Assembly (NCBI GenBank): GCA_934667505.1
Contig: CAKULY010000005.1
Coordinates: forward strand, 42,434-106,433
From: an uncultured Treponema sp.
Lineage (GTDB): Bacteria > Spirochaetota > Spirochaetia > Treponematales > Treponemataceae
Direction: 5' to 3'
Length of the DNA stretch: 64,000 nt
Positions 1-8,415 of the stretch are shown piece by piece (the first letter of the stretch is position 1; the number at the start of each line of letters is the position of its first letter). The position numbers and the translations under genes are program-made. The notes under the pieces were generated by a model that was not told the origin of the DNA, did no database searches, and saw nothing but the letters and a program-made list of their open reading frames with translations.

Positions 1-662
1 TTTCCGCAGGCAAGCCCAGAAATTGTCTGGTTTACAACAGCCTGATAAATTGAAGCGGCAATATCTTCCCTTCTAGCACCTTCGTTGATAAGCGGCTGCA
101 CATCTGTCTTTGCAAAAACTCCGCAACGCGCGGCAATCGGATAAATTGTATTAGCGCCAGAGGCAAGCTTGTTTAGACCTTCTGCATCAGTTTCAAGAAG
201 AGCAGCCATCTGGTCGATAAACGCGCCTGTTCCGCCTGCGCAAGTTCCGTTCATGCGCTGTTCAACGCCACCTGTAAAATAAGTTATTTTAGCATCTTCG
301 CCGCCAAGTTCTATAACAACGTCTGTTTGCGGGATTATTTTTTTTACAGCCGTCGTTGCGGCAACAACTTCCTGAATAAAAGGTATGTTTAACCACTGGG
401 AAACAGAAAGTCCGCCCGAACCTGTAACTTTCACACTTATAGGCTGCTCCTGAGAAAATCCCAATTCTGTTGTCATTTTTTCAAAAGCCTGAGAGACAAC
501 AGAAATTATTGTGCTTCGAATATCTGCGCGATGTCTTTGATAATCTCCGTAAATCAAAGAACCATTATCATCTATAACTGCAATTTTTACTGTAGTTGAA
601 CCTACATCAATACCAATTCTAAGAGGAAGAGTTTTTTCAGAAACTTGTTGAGTATTTGTCAT
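1..662 (-). CDS. 2-hydroxyacyl-CoA dehydratase activase (BadF/BadG/HgdC type), N-terminal part
   Basis: Only the first ~220 codons are inside the window; the gene runs off the left edge. The ASKHA ATPase fold is clear: phosphate-1 loop GIDVGSTTVKIAV near residue 17, GSGG near 83, IELGGEDAK near 117, NGTCAGGTGAFIDQM near 138, and ARCGVFAKTDVQP carrying the conserved cysteine that in the family binds the bridging [4Fe-4S] cluster. Family members use ATP to drive an electron into 2-hydroxyacyl-CoA dehydratases or benzoyl-CoA reductases. In spirochaetes and clostridia this domain often starts a very large fused protein with a second ATPase and dehydratase-like domains; whether this one is fused cannot be seen. 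The ATG at 662 is preceded by an AGGTGG ribosome binding site. Confidence 0.85.
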   Translation of the reverse strand, partial: MTNTQQVSEKTLPLRIGIDVGSTTVKIAVIDDNGSLIYGDYQRHRADIRSTIISVVSQAFEKMTTELGFSQEQPISVKVTGSGGLSVSQWLNIPFIQEVVAATTAVKKIIPQTDVVIELGGEDAKITYFTGGVEQRMNGTCAGGTGAFIDQMAALLETDAEGLNKLASGANTIYPIAARCGVFAKTDVQPLINEGARREDIAASIYQAVVNQTISGLACG

Positions 663-687
663 TAATCCACCTATATCTTTACTATTG

Positions 688-716
688 AATATAATATGTA
701 AATGCTATTTTTGCAA
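688..716 (-). promoter_or_regulatory. Predicted sigma70-type promoter of the activase gene
   Basis: On the minus strand TTGCAA (711-716), a 17-bp spacer and TATATT (688-693). The predicted start leaves a leader of about 19 nt that contains the AGGTGG ribosome binding site. Confidence 0.5.
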
Positions 717-727
717 ACACGATATTT

Positions 728-2167
728 TTAAAGCGCACTATATACAAAAGCTCCTTTTTCTATAAAAGATAAGTCAGTCTTTTCTGAATCTTTTTCCTTT
801 TTTAATTCTTCAAAAAAGAATATGCCCTTTTCTTCGTAAAGCTGTCCTAAAATAGTTTTTTCTTCGATTTTTAGCTTCGCATCTATTCTTTGTTTTTTTA
901 GGTTTTCGGCAATTTCTTGGCTAACGTAAACCTGCGCATTCTTTTTAGAAGAAGATACAACCATTGCCATAGCATTATTTTTTTCCAATACAGACTGAAC
1001 CAAAGAATCTAAAACAGAACATTCCCGTTCTGATTTTTCTAGCTTTGCATTAAGCTCGTTTACGCTTTGTGCGGACGCTTTCACAATTTCATTTGTCGCG
1101 TTAACTACAAACTTGTGGCTAGTTCGCATATAGCTTGGAATAGAATTTTTCATCGGAAGAGAAGAATAAATTCCATATAAATAAGAATAGTTTTCAAATT
1201 TTTCTTCCGCATCGCTAAGCGCATTGCAAAGTTCTTCGCTATGAACTTTTGATTTATCAGCATATTCAGAAAGAATAAAATCCTCCTGGTGAAGCTTTGC
1301 CCCGTCCGTAATAATTTTTTTAGCCTTTACATCAGAAAGGACTGGATCAAGCCCGTCTATTTCATCAGAAAACTTTTTAGAAAGAACATTAATGGAGAGT
1401 TTTTTATCCGCTATGTTTGATGTTCTAATTTCTTCTATTATATTTTGAAGGGAATCTATTCTGCTTTCATAATCTTCTACAAGTTTTTCTTTTTCAAGCC
1501 GCTGCAAAATTGTTTCCTGGTCAAGATTGTCCTCGCTAGAAGCGTTCTTTATCTGCTGATTTGTATACGAATTCAACTTTTCTTTGTATTGAACAGATTC
1601 GTTTGTGGCGGAAGCGATTTTTGCTTCGTATGTAGACTGAATTTCCTCAGTTTTCTTCTTGTAGTTATCTTTGGCTGCATCTTTCTTACGCCGCATATCT
1701 TTTAAGTCGCTAATTTTCATTGAGTCAATGACATACAAATCATAATCGTACTGACGCTGAGCTTCTTCTAAATCTTTTTTTTGCTCTTCCTGCAATTCTT
1801 TTACATAAGAAACAGACGCTTCGTAAAGATTTTTTGTTCGCTCTATTTCGTCACTTATATTAGAATTCACTGCGCTTTTAAATAAATCAGAATCCAAACT
1901 CATTGTGTAATTCTGATAGTTTATAATTTTATATGCTCCAAAAACCATTGCGGCAACCATTAAAAAGCAGATGAATAAAGTTACAGTAACAAAATATGAA
2001 CGATTTTTTACGGTTTTTCCATATTCCGATTCCAAATCATAAGGTTTTACGCTATCTTGCAACTTTAATGGCACAAGCTCATCTTCAATAAAAATTCTTG
2101 CGGAAGTTTTTGAGGATTTTTTAGAAGTTTTTTTGCTTTTTTTTGTTATTTTGTCGTCATCGCCCAT
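728..2167 (-). CDS. Membrane-anchored coiled-coil protein of unknown function
   Basis: 479 residues; I do not recognise a named family. The first ~57 residues are cytosolic-looking and very rich in Lys, Ser and Thr. One transmembrane helix follows at about 58-81. Residues ~100-260 are Glu/Lys/Gln-rich with heptad-like spacing typical of long coiled coils, and a second helical region lies at ~360-440. The gene overlaps the 3' end of the cyclase gene by 22 nt, with a GGAG ribosome binding site inside the cyclase coding region, so the two are probably co-transcribed and translationally coupled. A structural or signalling partner of the cyclase is possible, but this rests only on gene order. Confidence 0.6.
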   Translation of the reverse strand: MGDDDKITKKSKKTSKKSSKTSARIFIEDELVPLKLQDSVKPYDLESEYGKTVKNRSYFVTVTLFICFLMVAAMVFGAYKIINYQNYTMSLDSDLFKSAVNSNISDEIERTKNLYEASVSYVKELQEEQKKDLEEAQRQYDYDLYVIDSMKISDLKDMRRKKDAAKDNYKKKTEEIQSTYEAKIASATNESVQYKEKLNSYTNQQIKNASSEDNLDQETILQRLEKEKLVEDYESRIDSLQNIIEEIRTSNIADKKLSINVLSKKFSDEIDGLDPVLSDVKAKKIITDGAKLHQEDFILSEYADKSKVHSEELCNALSDAEEKFENYSYLYGIYSSLPMKNSIPSYMRTSHKFVVNATNEIVKASAQSVNELNAKLEKSERECSVLDSLVQSVLEKNNAMAMVVSSSKKNAQVYVSQEIAENLKKQRIDAKLKIEEKTILGQLYEEKGIFFFEELKKEKDSEKTDLSFIEKGAFVYSAL

Positions 2168-3885
2168 ATTCCACTCCAGTTTTCAGGAGCCGATTTTAGC
2201 CCCATTCTTTTCAAAAAGACTTCAGCAGCACTTGCATAAGAAGGTTGAACTTCTTCGACAGCTTTTATAAATAGCTTGAACTTCTTTCTAGCTGCAATCC
2301 AGTCGCCTTCGTAATAGGCTTGCAAAGCTTGCTCGTAGTGCGAAAACGCCTGGTCAGTTTCCGCTTGCTCTTGGGCGCAGTCCAAAGGAAAATAAATTTT
2401 CTTCCCTTCAGTTTTGCCCTTGACCTGAACCATATCTATTTCATAAAAGTGATATTGCGCGGAAACTTTTTCAACTTCTTCCTTTATATATTTAGAAACA
2501 ATTACAGGAAGTCCGTAAACTCTCGTAAGTCCTTCCAGACGGCTAGCAGAATTTACGTTGTCGCCAATTACTGTATTTGCCATGTGTTCCTTGGAACCTA
2601 TATTTCCATAAAAAACAGTTCCGCCGTCGATTCCCACACCGATGTCAATCAGGCAGGCAGAAAAAACCGATTCCTCTTCACTTGAAAGTTTCCGCTTCTT
2701 TTCAATTTCCTGCTTGCGAATCTGCAGGGTTTGCCTAAAGTCGCTTGTAACGCGAGTCATTTGCCAGGCGGACTTTACAGAACAAAGTGATTTCAAAGAC
2801 TCATCTTCTGTGCCGTAAATTCCAAGCACGGCGTCCCCAATTATAGAGCCAATAACTCCGCTGTTTTCATGAATTATATGGATTATGCGGTTGTAGTGGA
2901 TGTTTAAAAGGTCTATTATCTCGCTGCCCAAAGTTTCTGTTCTATAGGTGAAATTTTTTATATCGCTGAAAAGCAGCGTAAGTTCTCGCTGAGTTCCTTC
3001 AAGACCGACAGGTTTTCCCGCATAAGCCTTATCAGATATATCCTTTGGCGCAAACCGCTGAAATGTGCTTATCAAATTATTTACGGACGAAGACAAAGAG
3101 TTAAAAGACGCTGCAAAATAAGTAACGTCATCATTCGGGGCTTTTGAAATATCAATTGTGCCAAGCTTTTTAGTTTCCTGCATCAAAGAAACTTCGTAGG
3201 CAAACTGTCTTATATTTTTAAGAATTTTGTTGAGCAAGATAAGCCCTACCCACAAAAATAAAAATGTTATGAACAAAATTACGCAAGAAATTATTGCAAA
3301 GTTCATATAAGTCGATTTTATCGTATCGTGGTGGCGTTCCGCGCACATCATGTACAAGTTCCAATCGCTTTGATACTTGTAAACGCCGATATATTCACCA
3401 ATTTCTGAAGAAAAAGGAACTACGCCTTCGTTAGTTCCAATCATAAGCTTGTTGTTCAAGTATTTTAAAGCCTTTTCGTCTGGAAATATATCCCATTTTA
3501 AAAGCTCTTGATTTCCGCTTCCGTCATCTCCGTTTACTATGAATAAAAATTTTCCATCGGCATCAAATGCGCACGAAATACTGTTCTTGTACGGAAGCCC
3601 GGATTTTGAAACTTGCTTTATGGCATTTACAGCAGAATCTTTATCGCCTGAGTACTTAAACAATTCATACTGATTGTTCGCGCTCATAAAAACCTGCTTT
3701 AGATGCTCGGCAAGAATTGTATTTGAAAGAGACGTTATTTGTCTTTGGGAAAGCATTGTGGAAATAAGATTCGTTGAAAAGTTCGAAAAAAGTAAAAGGA
3801 AAACAAAAACAACAAGAATCTTTTTTGAAATAGGTTTAATTTTTGTAGAGCCGACTCTTTGAACTCTTTTTTTTAATTCAGACAT
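2146..3885 (-). CDS. Membrane-bound class III adenylate/guanylate cyclase
   Basis: 579 residues. A first transmembrane helix lies near residue 25, then an extracytoplasmic sensor segment of ~130 residues (Cache-like in size, not proven), a second helix near 195-220, a HAMP-like linker and a C-terminal class III cyclase domain. Catalytic landmarks are LTLLFSDIKNFT (first metal aspartate), IGDAVLGIYG (second aspartate) and the dimer-interface stretch NTVIGDNVNSASRLEG. Nucleotide specificity (ATP or GTP) cannot be fixed from sequence. The protein ends in a short helical, TPR-like tail. The start at 3885 is preferred over an in-frame upstream start at 3912, because TATAAT lies exactly 6 nt before this ATG, with TTGTAA 17 bp further up. 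Confidence 0.88.
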   Translation of the reverse strand: MSELKKRVQRVGSTKIKPISKKILVVFVFLLLFSNFSTNLISTMLSQRQITSLSNTILAEHLKQVFMSANNQYELFKYSGDKDSAVNAIKQVSKSGLPYKNSISCAFDADGKFLFIVNGDDGSGNQELLKWDIFPDEKALKYLNNKLMIGTNEGVVPFSSEIGEYIGVYKYQSDWNLYMMCAERHHDTIKSTYMNFAIISCVILFITFLFLWVGLILLNKILKNIRQFAYEVSLMQETKKLGTIDISKAPNDDVTYFAASFNSLSSSVNNLISTFQRFAPKDISDKAYAGKPVGLEGTQRELTLLFSDIKNFTYRTETLGSEIIDLLNIHYNRIIHIIHENSGVIGSIIGDAVLGIYGTEDESLKSLCSVKSAWQMTRVTSDFRQTLQIRKQEIEKKRKLSSEEESVFSACLIDIGVGIDGGTVFYGNIGSKEHMANTVIGDNVNSASRLEGLTRVYGLPVIVSKYIKEEVEKVSAQYHFYEIDMVQVKGKTEGKKIYFPLDCAQEQAETDQAFSHYEQALQAYYEGDWIAARKKFKLFIKAVEEVQPSYASAAEVFLKRMGLKSAPENWSGIWAMTTK

Positions 3886-3891
3886 GAATAG

Positions 3892-3920
3892 ATTATAATT
3901 TGATTGAAACATTTTTACAA
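3892..3920 (-). promoter_or_regulatory. Predicted leaderless promoter of the cyclase gene
   Basis: Minus strand: TTGTAA (3915-3920), 17-bp spacer, TATAAT (3892-3897), then 6 nt and the ATG. Transcription would begin at or next to the start codon. No Shine-Dalgarno sequence is present. Confidence 0.65.
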
Positions 3921-3932
3921 CTTAGATATTCT
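3904..3932 (+). promoter_or_regulatory. Predicted leaderless promoter of murJ
   Basis: TTGAAA (3904-3909), 17-bp spacer, TATTCT (3927-3932), 6 nt, ATG at 3939. It interleaves with the opposing cyclase promoter (3892-3920). No Shine-Dalgarno sequence precedes the ATG. Confidence 0.6.
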
Positions 3933-3938
3933 TACACT

Positions 3939-5585
3939 ATGAAAAAATCTTTATTAAAATCAGGATTTGTACTTTCCATAATGACCTTAGCTTCCAGAAT
4001 AATGGGCTTGGTTCGGGAAATGACAAAAGCCGCCTTTTTAGGAACATCCGCTTATGCAGACGCCTTTGGAATTGCCTTTATGATTCCAAACTTGTTCCGC
4101 AGGCTTTTTGCAGAAAACAGCATTTCAGTAGCTTTTATCCCAACTTTCAGGGGCTATATAGAAGAAGAAAATCAAGCTAAGGGAAAAGAACAAAAAAAAC
4201 AGCTGCACAAAGATACCCAGGACTTTATTTCATCAACATTAACTCTTGTTTCTTTCTTAACGGCTTGCATTTGTATTTTGGGAATTATTTTTGCAAGATT
4301 CATAGTTCCTCTTTTTTATGGAAAAGATTTTGACGCTTCAATCTCCGCAGAAACAACGCTTCTTACAAGAATAATGTTTCCTTACCTGTTTGTAATTTCT
4401 GCTGCGGCATTTCTTCAAGGAATACTAAACGGCTGCGGAATTTTTGCTCCAAGCGGATTCACACCCGTCTTGTTCAATGCGATTGTTGTGGCAATAACAT
4501 ACATTCTTACTCCTCAGCTTGCCCAAACACCAATGGGAAGCGAATTGCCACAGGAAGCGCTTGCCGCCAGGGCAATGAGTTTTGGCGTTATAACCGGCGG
4601 CTGTTTTCAAGTCCTTTTTCAGTGGCCTTTTGTAAAAAAAACTGGATGGAAAACAACGCTGACAGGACTAAAAAACGCTTTTACAAATCCTGGAACAAAA
4701 AAAGTTGTATCATTAATTGTTCCAACAATAGTCGGAATGGCTGCATATCAACTGAACGACCTTGTTTCCACCGCGCTAGCCGGAAAAGTAGCTGTAGGAA
4801 CAGTTTCCAGTTTGCAATATTCACTGCGGCTTCAAGAACTTATCTTAGGAATTTTCGCAGTTTCAATAGGAACTGTAATTCTGCCAGACCTTTCTAGCCT
4901 TGCAAAACGCAACTCTTGGGAAGAATTCAACACAATGTTAATCCAAGCAATAAAAATAATCACACTTATAACAATTCCTGTAACTTTTTATTCGCTTGTG
5001 TGCGGCAAAGACCTGATTTCGCTTGTGTACAAAACAAGAAACTTTGATGAAGAATCCGTTTTAAAAACGCTAGGCGTGTTTAGATTCCATATTGCAGGAT
5101 TATTTTTTATTGCAGTAAACAGAATTATAACGCCTGCATTCTACTCTCAGTCCAACACAAAGCTGCCGACTCTTGCAGGAATTATAAGTTTCGGCGTAAA
5201 TATAGTCCTTGCGATAGTTTTTTCTATCTTCATGAAAGGAAACGGAATTGCTCTTGCCCTTTCAGTTTCGAGCGTTTTTAATACAATTTTTCTTTTCATC
5301 TTTATGAAAAAAATGCCTTCCATGGATTACAAGCAGATTGCAAAAAAAATGTTTCTATACATCATAAAAATGATTATATTTGGCATTGTCGCCGCAGTTC
5401 CCGTATACTACTTGAGGCCAGTTCTTTTAGCCGCTTTTGAAGGCCGCAACAGATTTTTTAGCTATGGATTTCCTGTTTTAATTACAGCAATTGTATATTT
5501 TGCTGTAGGAATTTTACTTTTATTCATAACTAAAGATGAAGTCGCTTCTGCGCTTATAAAAAAAATAAAAAGCAAAAAAAGCTAG
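3939..5585 (+). CDS. murJ: Lipid II flippase MurJ (MVF family)
   Basis: 548 residues, a polytopic membrane protein of the MOP exporter superfamily. It is predicted to flip lipid II across the inner membrane for peptidoglycan synthesis. The N terminus has the family signature SRIMGLVREMTKAAFLGTS followed by DAFGIAFMIPNLFRRLFAE, and about 14 hydrophobic segments follow. The length is normal for MurJ. The open frame extends upstream to 3900, but the ATG at 3939 fits both the MurJ N terminus and the predicted promoter. The M24 peptidase gene follows 18 nt downstream on the same strand. Confidence 0.93.
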   Translation: MKKSLLKSGFVLSIMTLASRIMGLVREMTKAAFLGTSAYADAFGIAFMIPNLFRRLFAENSISVAFIPTFRGYIEEENQAKGKEQKKQLHKDTQDFISSTLTLVSFLTACICILGIIFARFIVPLFYGKDFDASISAETTLLTRIMFPYLFVISAAAFLQGILNGCGIFAPSGFTPVLFNAIVVAITYILTPQLAQTPMGSELPQEALAARAMSFGVITGGCFQVLFQWPFVKKTGWKTTLTGLKNAFTNPGTKKVVSLIVPTIVGMAAYQLNDLVSTALAGKVAVGTVSSLQYSLRLQELILGIFAVSIGTVILPDLSSLAKRNSWEEFNTMLIQAIKIITLITIPVTFYSLVCGKDLISLVYKTRNFDEESVLKTLGVFRFHIAGLFFIAVNRIITPAFYSQSNTKLPTLAGIISFGVNIVLAIVFSIFMKGNGIALALSVSSVFNTIFLFIFMKKMPSMDYKQIAKKMFLYIIKMIIFGIVAAVPVYYLRPVLLAAFEGRNRFFSYGFPVLITAIVYFAVGILLLFITKDEVASALIKKIKSKKS

Positions 5586-5603
5586 AACCAATAGGAAAAA
5601 CAA

Positions 5604-6752
5604 ATGAAAGAATATTCTGCTGAACAGCTAAAAAAAATGTACTTAAAAAGGCGAAAAAACGTTTCCGCCTATCTTAAAAAAAACGAGCTTGGAGCAGCCG
5701 TATTTATAGACAGCGAAGAACACCGGGAACCGTCCATAAGATACCTTACAGGTTTTGCAGGCGATGCTGTTTTAATTGTATACAACAATGAAACTTCAGT
5801 CTTAATTCCATGGGACGAAATCCTTGCTAAAAAGAATGCTTTTTGCGAGAAAATTATTCCTTACACAAAGTATTCAAATCAAGATATTACTGCCGTTCAG
5901 CAAAATCTAACTGCAGCAACAAAAATAGAACCTAAAAAAGTTGAGCTTCCGCCTTCAACAAGCTACCCTTCTTTTTTAAGATTTGTAGATGCTCTTGCAG
6001 GCTGGGACGTTCTTTGCCGCGAAAAAGATGTTCATCAATACACCGTGGAACAAAGAATGATTAAAGATGAATACGAAATTGAATGTACAAAAGAGGCTGC
6101 AAGAATCGGGGATTTAATAATAGAACAAATAGAGCAAGGCATACACGACGGCAGCATAAAAACCGAAACAGATGTTGTGCTTTTAATTGAACGGAAATGC
6201 CGCGAATACGGCTGCGAAAGGACAGGCTTTGATACGTTGGCAGCAGGTCCAAAGCGCAGCTGGGCAATCCATGCGTTTCCAGGATACACTCAATCCGCAT
6301 GGCCTTCTCAAGGACTTTCTATTTTAGATTTTGGCGTAGTTTACAACGGATACACCAGCGACACGACGCTTACAGTTGCAAAAGCGCCGCTTACAAAAGA
6401 GCAAGAGCAGCTTCTAGAGCTTGTGCAGTCAGCAGCAGATTCTTGTTTAAGGCTTTACAAAAAGGACATTCCTGTAAAAGAAGCTTGCCAGCAGGCTCAA
6501 ATTCTTTTTGCAGAAGCTAAAAGGACTATGCCGCACACGCTAGGACATGGAATCGGGCTTGAAATTCACGAATATCCAAGAGTGAGCACAAAAATGCCGG
6601 CAAACGTTGTGTTCAAGCCAGGAATGATTGTAACATTAGAGCCAGGCCTTTACGACGAAAAGCTAGGCGGCGTTCGCCTTGAAAACGACATTCTGATTAC
6701 TGAAGAAGGGAACGAAGTTATTTCCCACTCAAAAATAATCAGAATAGATTAA
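5604..6752 (+). CDS. M24-family aminopeptidase (Xaa-Pro aminopeptidase/prolidase type)
   Basis: 382 residues. An N-terminal creatinase-like domain (~1-140) is followed by a pita-bread metallopeptidase domain. All five metal ligands of the M24 family can be placed: the two aspartates in LDFGVVYNGYTSDTTLT, His in LGHGIGLEIHE, Glu in TLEPGLY and Glu in VRLENDIL. This fits removal of an N-terminal residue preceding proline, or cleavage of Xaa-Pro dipeptides, in the cytoplasm (no signal peptide). The ATG has an AGGAAA ribosome binding site. It probably shares a transcript with murJ. Confidence 0.88.
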   Translation: MKEYSAEQLKKMYLKRRKNVSAYLKKNELGAAVFIDSEEHREPSIRYLTGFAGDAVLIVYNNETSVLIPWDEILAKKNAFCEKIIPYTKYSNQDITAVQQNLTAATKIEPKKVELPPSTSYPSFLRFVDALAGWDVLCREKDVHQYTVEQRMIKDEYEIECTKEAARIGDLIIEQIEQGIHDGSIKTETDVVLLIERKCREYGCERTGFDTLAAGPKRSWAIHAFPGYTQSAWPSQGLSILDFGVVYNGYTSDTTLTVAKAPLTKEQEQLLELVQSAADSCLRLYKKDIPVKEACQQAQILFAEAKRTMPHTLGHGIGLEIHEYPRVSTKMPANVVFKPGMIVTLEPGLYDEKLGGVRLENDILITEEGNEVISHSKIIRID

Positions 6753-6753
6753 G

Positions 6754-6948
6754 CTTCGAGTTTTCAGAAAAACAAACAAAAGCGTAAGCGAATTTACAAT
6801 TTGTGAAGATTTTGTGCGATAAGAACAATTTAGGTTGCATAGCAACCCAAACCAATTCAAACGAAGTGCGAGCACAACCATCAGAGCAAATTGTAAATTC
6901 GCTGAGAGCATTTGTTTACAGTTATGAAAAGCTCGAAGTTTGGGCTAA
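6754..6948. repeat. MITE-like dispersed repeat, full-length copy 1
   Basis: About 195 bp between two converging genes. The ends are imperfect inverted repeats (left CTTCGAGTTTT, right AAAAGCTCGAAG). Nested inside are a second inverted pair (GAATTTACAATTTG / CAAATTGTAAATTC) and a central hairpin GGTTGC-ATA-GCAACC. Copies 2 and 3 (14911-15113 and 20135-20337) share the same order of blocks. The short open frame across it is a by-product of the repeat, not a gene. Confidence 0.8.
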
Positions 6949-7003
6949 ATAAACAAAAGCGTAAGCGATTTTCTAACAGCTATAAAGACTCTGAAATCGG
7001 GCT
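6949..7003. repeat. Truncated copy of the dispersed repeat next to copy 1
   Basis: Contains the block AACAAAAGCGTAAGCGA found inside copies 1 and 2, then a short tail CTATAAAGACTCTGAAATCGGGCT resembling the terminal block, with the centre missing. It abuts copy 1 directly. Confidence 0.5.
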
Positions 7004-7005
7004 AC

Positions 7006-7749
7006 CTAGTAATTCTTAAAACGCAAATTTAGCATAAGTCCAACTGTAGCAGATTCGTCGGGAACTATAATTGGTTCTACAGAAATCTTCTCTACTATTC
7101 CGTCCAAATTTAGCGATTCTCTTAAGGTTTTATCAAAGCGTTTTGCAAATTGATTTGGCCAAATAAGGCTTACAAGCCTTGAAACAACAATTGTGCCAAG
7201 CCCTATTCCTCCAACTATCGCGCAGTATTTGTACAAATCTGGAGAAAAAAGACCTCTCCATAAAATAACATCATTTCCACTTGATGAAGCAAACGGCGCT
7301 ATAAAAATCAACCGCAAAAAATTAATACAAATCTCAGCAGAAAACAAAGCTGCCGCTAATCCGCCTGCGCCACAAAATGCAACCGTTCCCGCTCCATCAA
7401 CAATCATATGCGGAATAAAAGCCCCGATATTCCCTTGAGAAAGAGAACCTAAGCCGTAACCCGGCCAAATATTGCGGACCATTGCTTTTTTAGGCTTGCT
7501 TTTGTGCAAATCGAACAAGGCAATCTTGTCGTCATCGGTCAAATCTTCCGAAAGGTCTCGAATATATTTTTCATTTTTAAATAAGTCGTGTTCAATCAAA
7601 GCGCCTACCCTGTCTTTTAAAACAGAAGTATCTTGCAAGGCGGCTTCTACTAAAGCGTCAAGCTCAGCAGCCTCTTCCGCAGTTTCAGAAAAAACCATGC
7701 TTGAAGAAAGAGCAAAAAAAGCGAAGGCTATAAAAAGAATTTTTTTCAT
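7006..7749 (-). CDS. P13-like membrane protein, paralogue A
   Basis: 247 residues with a signal peptide (~1-21). The core GYGLGSLSQGNIGAF, followed by two or three hydrophobic segments and VSRLVSLIWPNQFAKRFD, resembles the spirochaetal P13 family, in which GFGIGS-QGD and a late R-I-x-P-x-x-A-x-x-Y/F block are typical. Borrelia P13 is an integral outer-membrane protein with channel activity; function here is inferred only. The N-terminal extension before the core is longer than in Borrelia. Paralogue B lies 27 nt upstream on the same strand. The start has a GAGAGG ribosome binding site. Confidence 0.6.
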   Translation of the reverse strand: MKKILFIAFAFFALSSSMVFSETAEEAAELDALVEAALQDTSVLKDRVGALIEHDLFKNEKYIRDLSEDLTDDDKIALFDLHKSKPKKAMVRNIWPGYGLGSLSQGNIGAFIPHMIVDGAGTVAFCGAGGLAAALFSAEICINFLRLIFIAPFASSSGNDVILWRGLFSPDLYKYCAIVGGIGLGTIVVSRLVSLIWPNQFAKRFDKTLRESLNLDGIVEKISVEPIIVPDESATVGLMLNLRFKNY

Positions 7750-7776
7750 AACAAAACCTCTCTTAGTAAAAGTGAA

Positions 7777-8415
7777 TTAAAAATACAAAGAAGCAACAAA
7801 GCCGCAGCTTCCAGAAACAGGCTCAATTACCGGCAAAAGACTTATGCTTCCATCCCCTTCGGATTTTGCAGATTTTTCTCCAATGTGCAAAGCTTTTTCC
7901 AAAGCCGTGTTATATTTTTTTGCATAATAAGAAGGGCGGATTATTCCAAATATTCGTCCGGTCAGCCAAATAGCAGCACCAATAGAAAGACCTGCTACAA
8001 GAAGCGGATTTTTTAAGTTGCTATCGGAATTGGCGATTTCAGTGCAAAAATAAGCCGCCGGTCCTAGCAGAGCGACAGAAAGACCTACAACTTCTGTTGC
8101 AAACTCAAATTTTCCGCCCCAGACATCGCCTTGCCGGTCAGAACCAAATCCAAAGCCTAAGAAAGCATTTCCAAGTGTTGCAGACGTTGAGCTCGTCTTA
8201 TAATAGTTGTACAAGACATTTCTTTGTTCTTCTGTAAGCCTTAAAGACAGTTTAGAAACCAGCTCTTCGTTTTTTTCTAATCCTAAAGCAATGAGCTTTC
8301 TAGTATTCACAGCATCTTTTGATTTTAAAATATCTAAAGGAAGGTTAGAACTGTTCTGGCTAAATCCAATAGAAACCGAAAAAATAGTCAGCAATAAAAA
8401 CAATAATTTTTTCAT
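7777..8415 (-). CDS. P13-like membrane protein, paralogue B
   Basis: 212 residues with a signal peptide (~1-19). It shares the architecture of the downstream paralogue: a charged helical N-terminal segment containing LRLTEEQRNVLYNYY, then FLGFGFGSDRQGD, hydrophobic segments, and TGRIFGIIRPSYYAKKYN near the C terminus. The last residue is Phe, as in many outer-membrane proteins. The start has a strong GGAGGAGAG ribosome binding site. The 5' leader carries a ~22-nt motif also found upstream of the nuclease gene at 42174-43325. Confidence 0.6.
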   Translation of the reverse strand: MKKLLFLLLTIFSVSIGFSQNSSNLPLDILKSKDAVNTRKLIALGLEKNEELVSKLSLRLTEEQRNVLYNYYKTSSTSATLGNAFLGFGFGSDRQGDVWGGKFEFATEVVGLSVALLGPAAYFCTEIANSDSNLKNPLLVAGLSIGAAIWLTGRIFGIIRPSYYAKKYNTALEKALHIGEKSAKSEGDGSISLLPVIEPVSGSCGFVASLYF

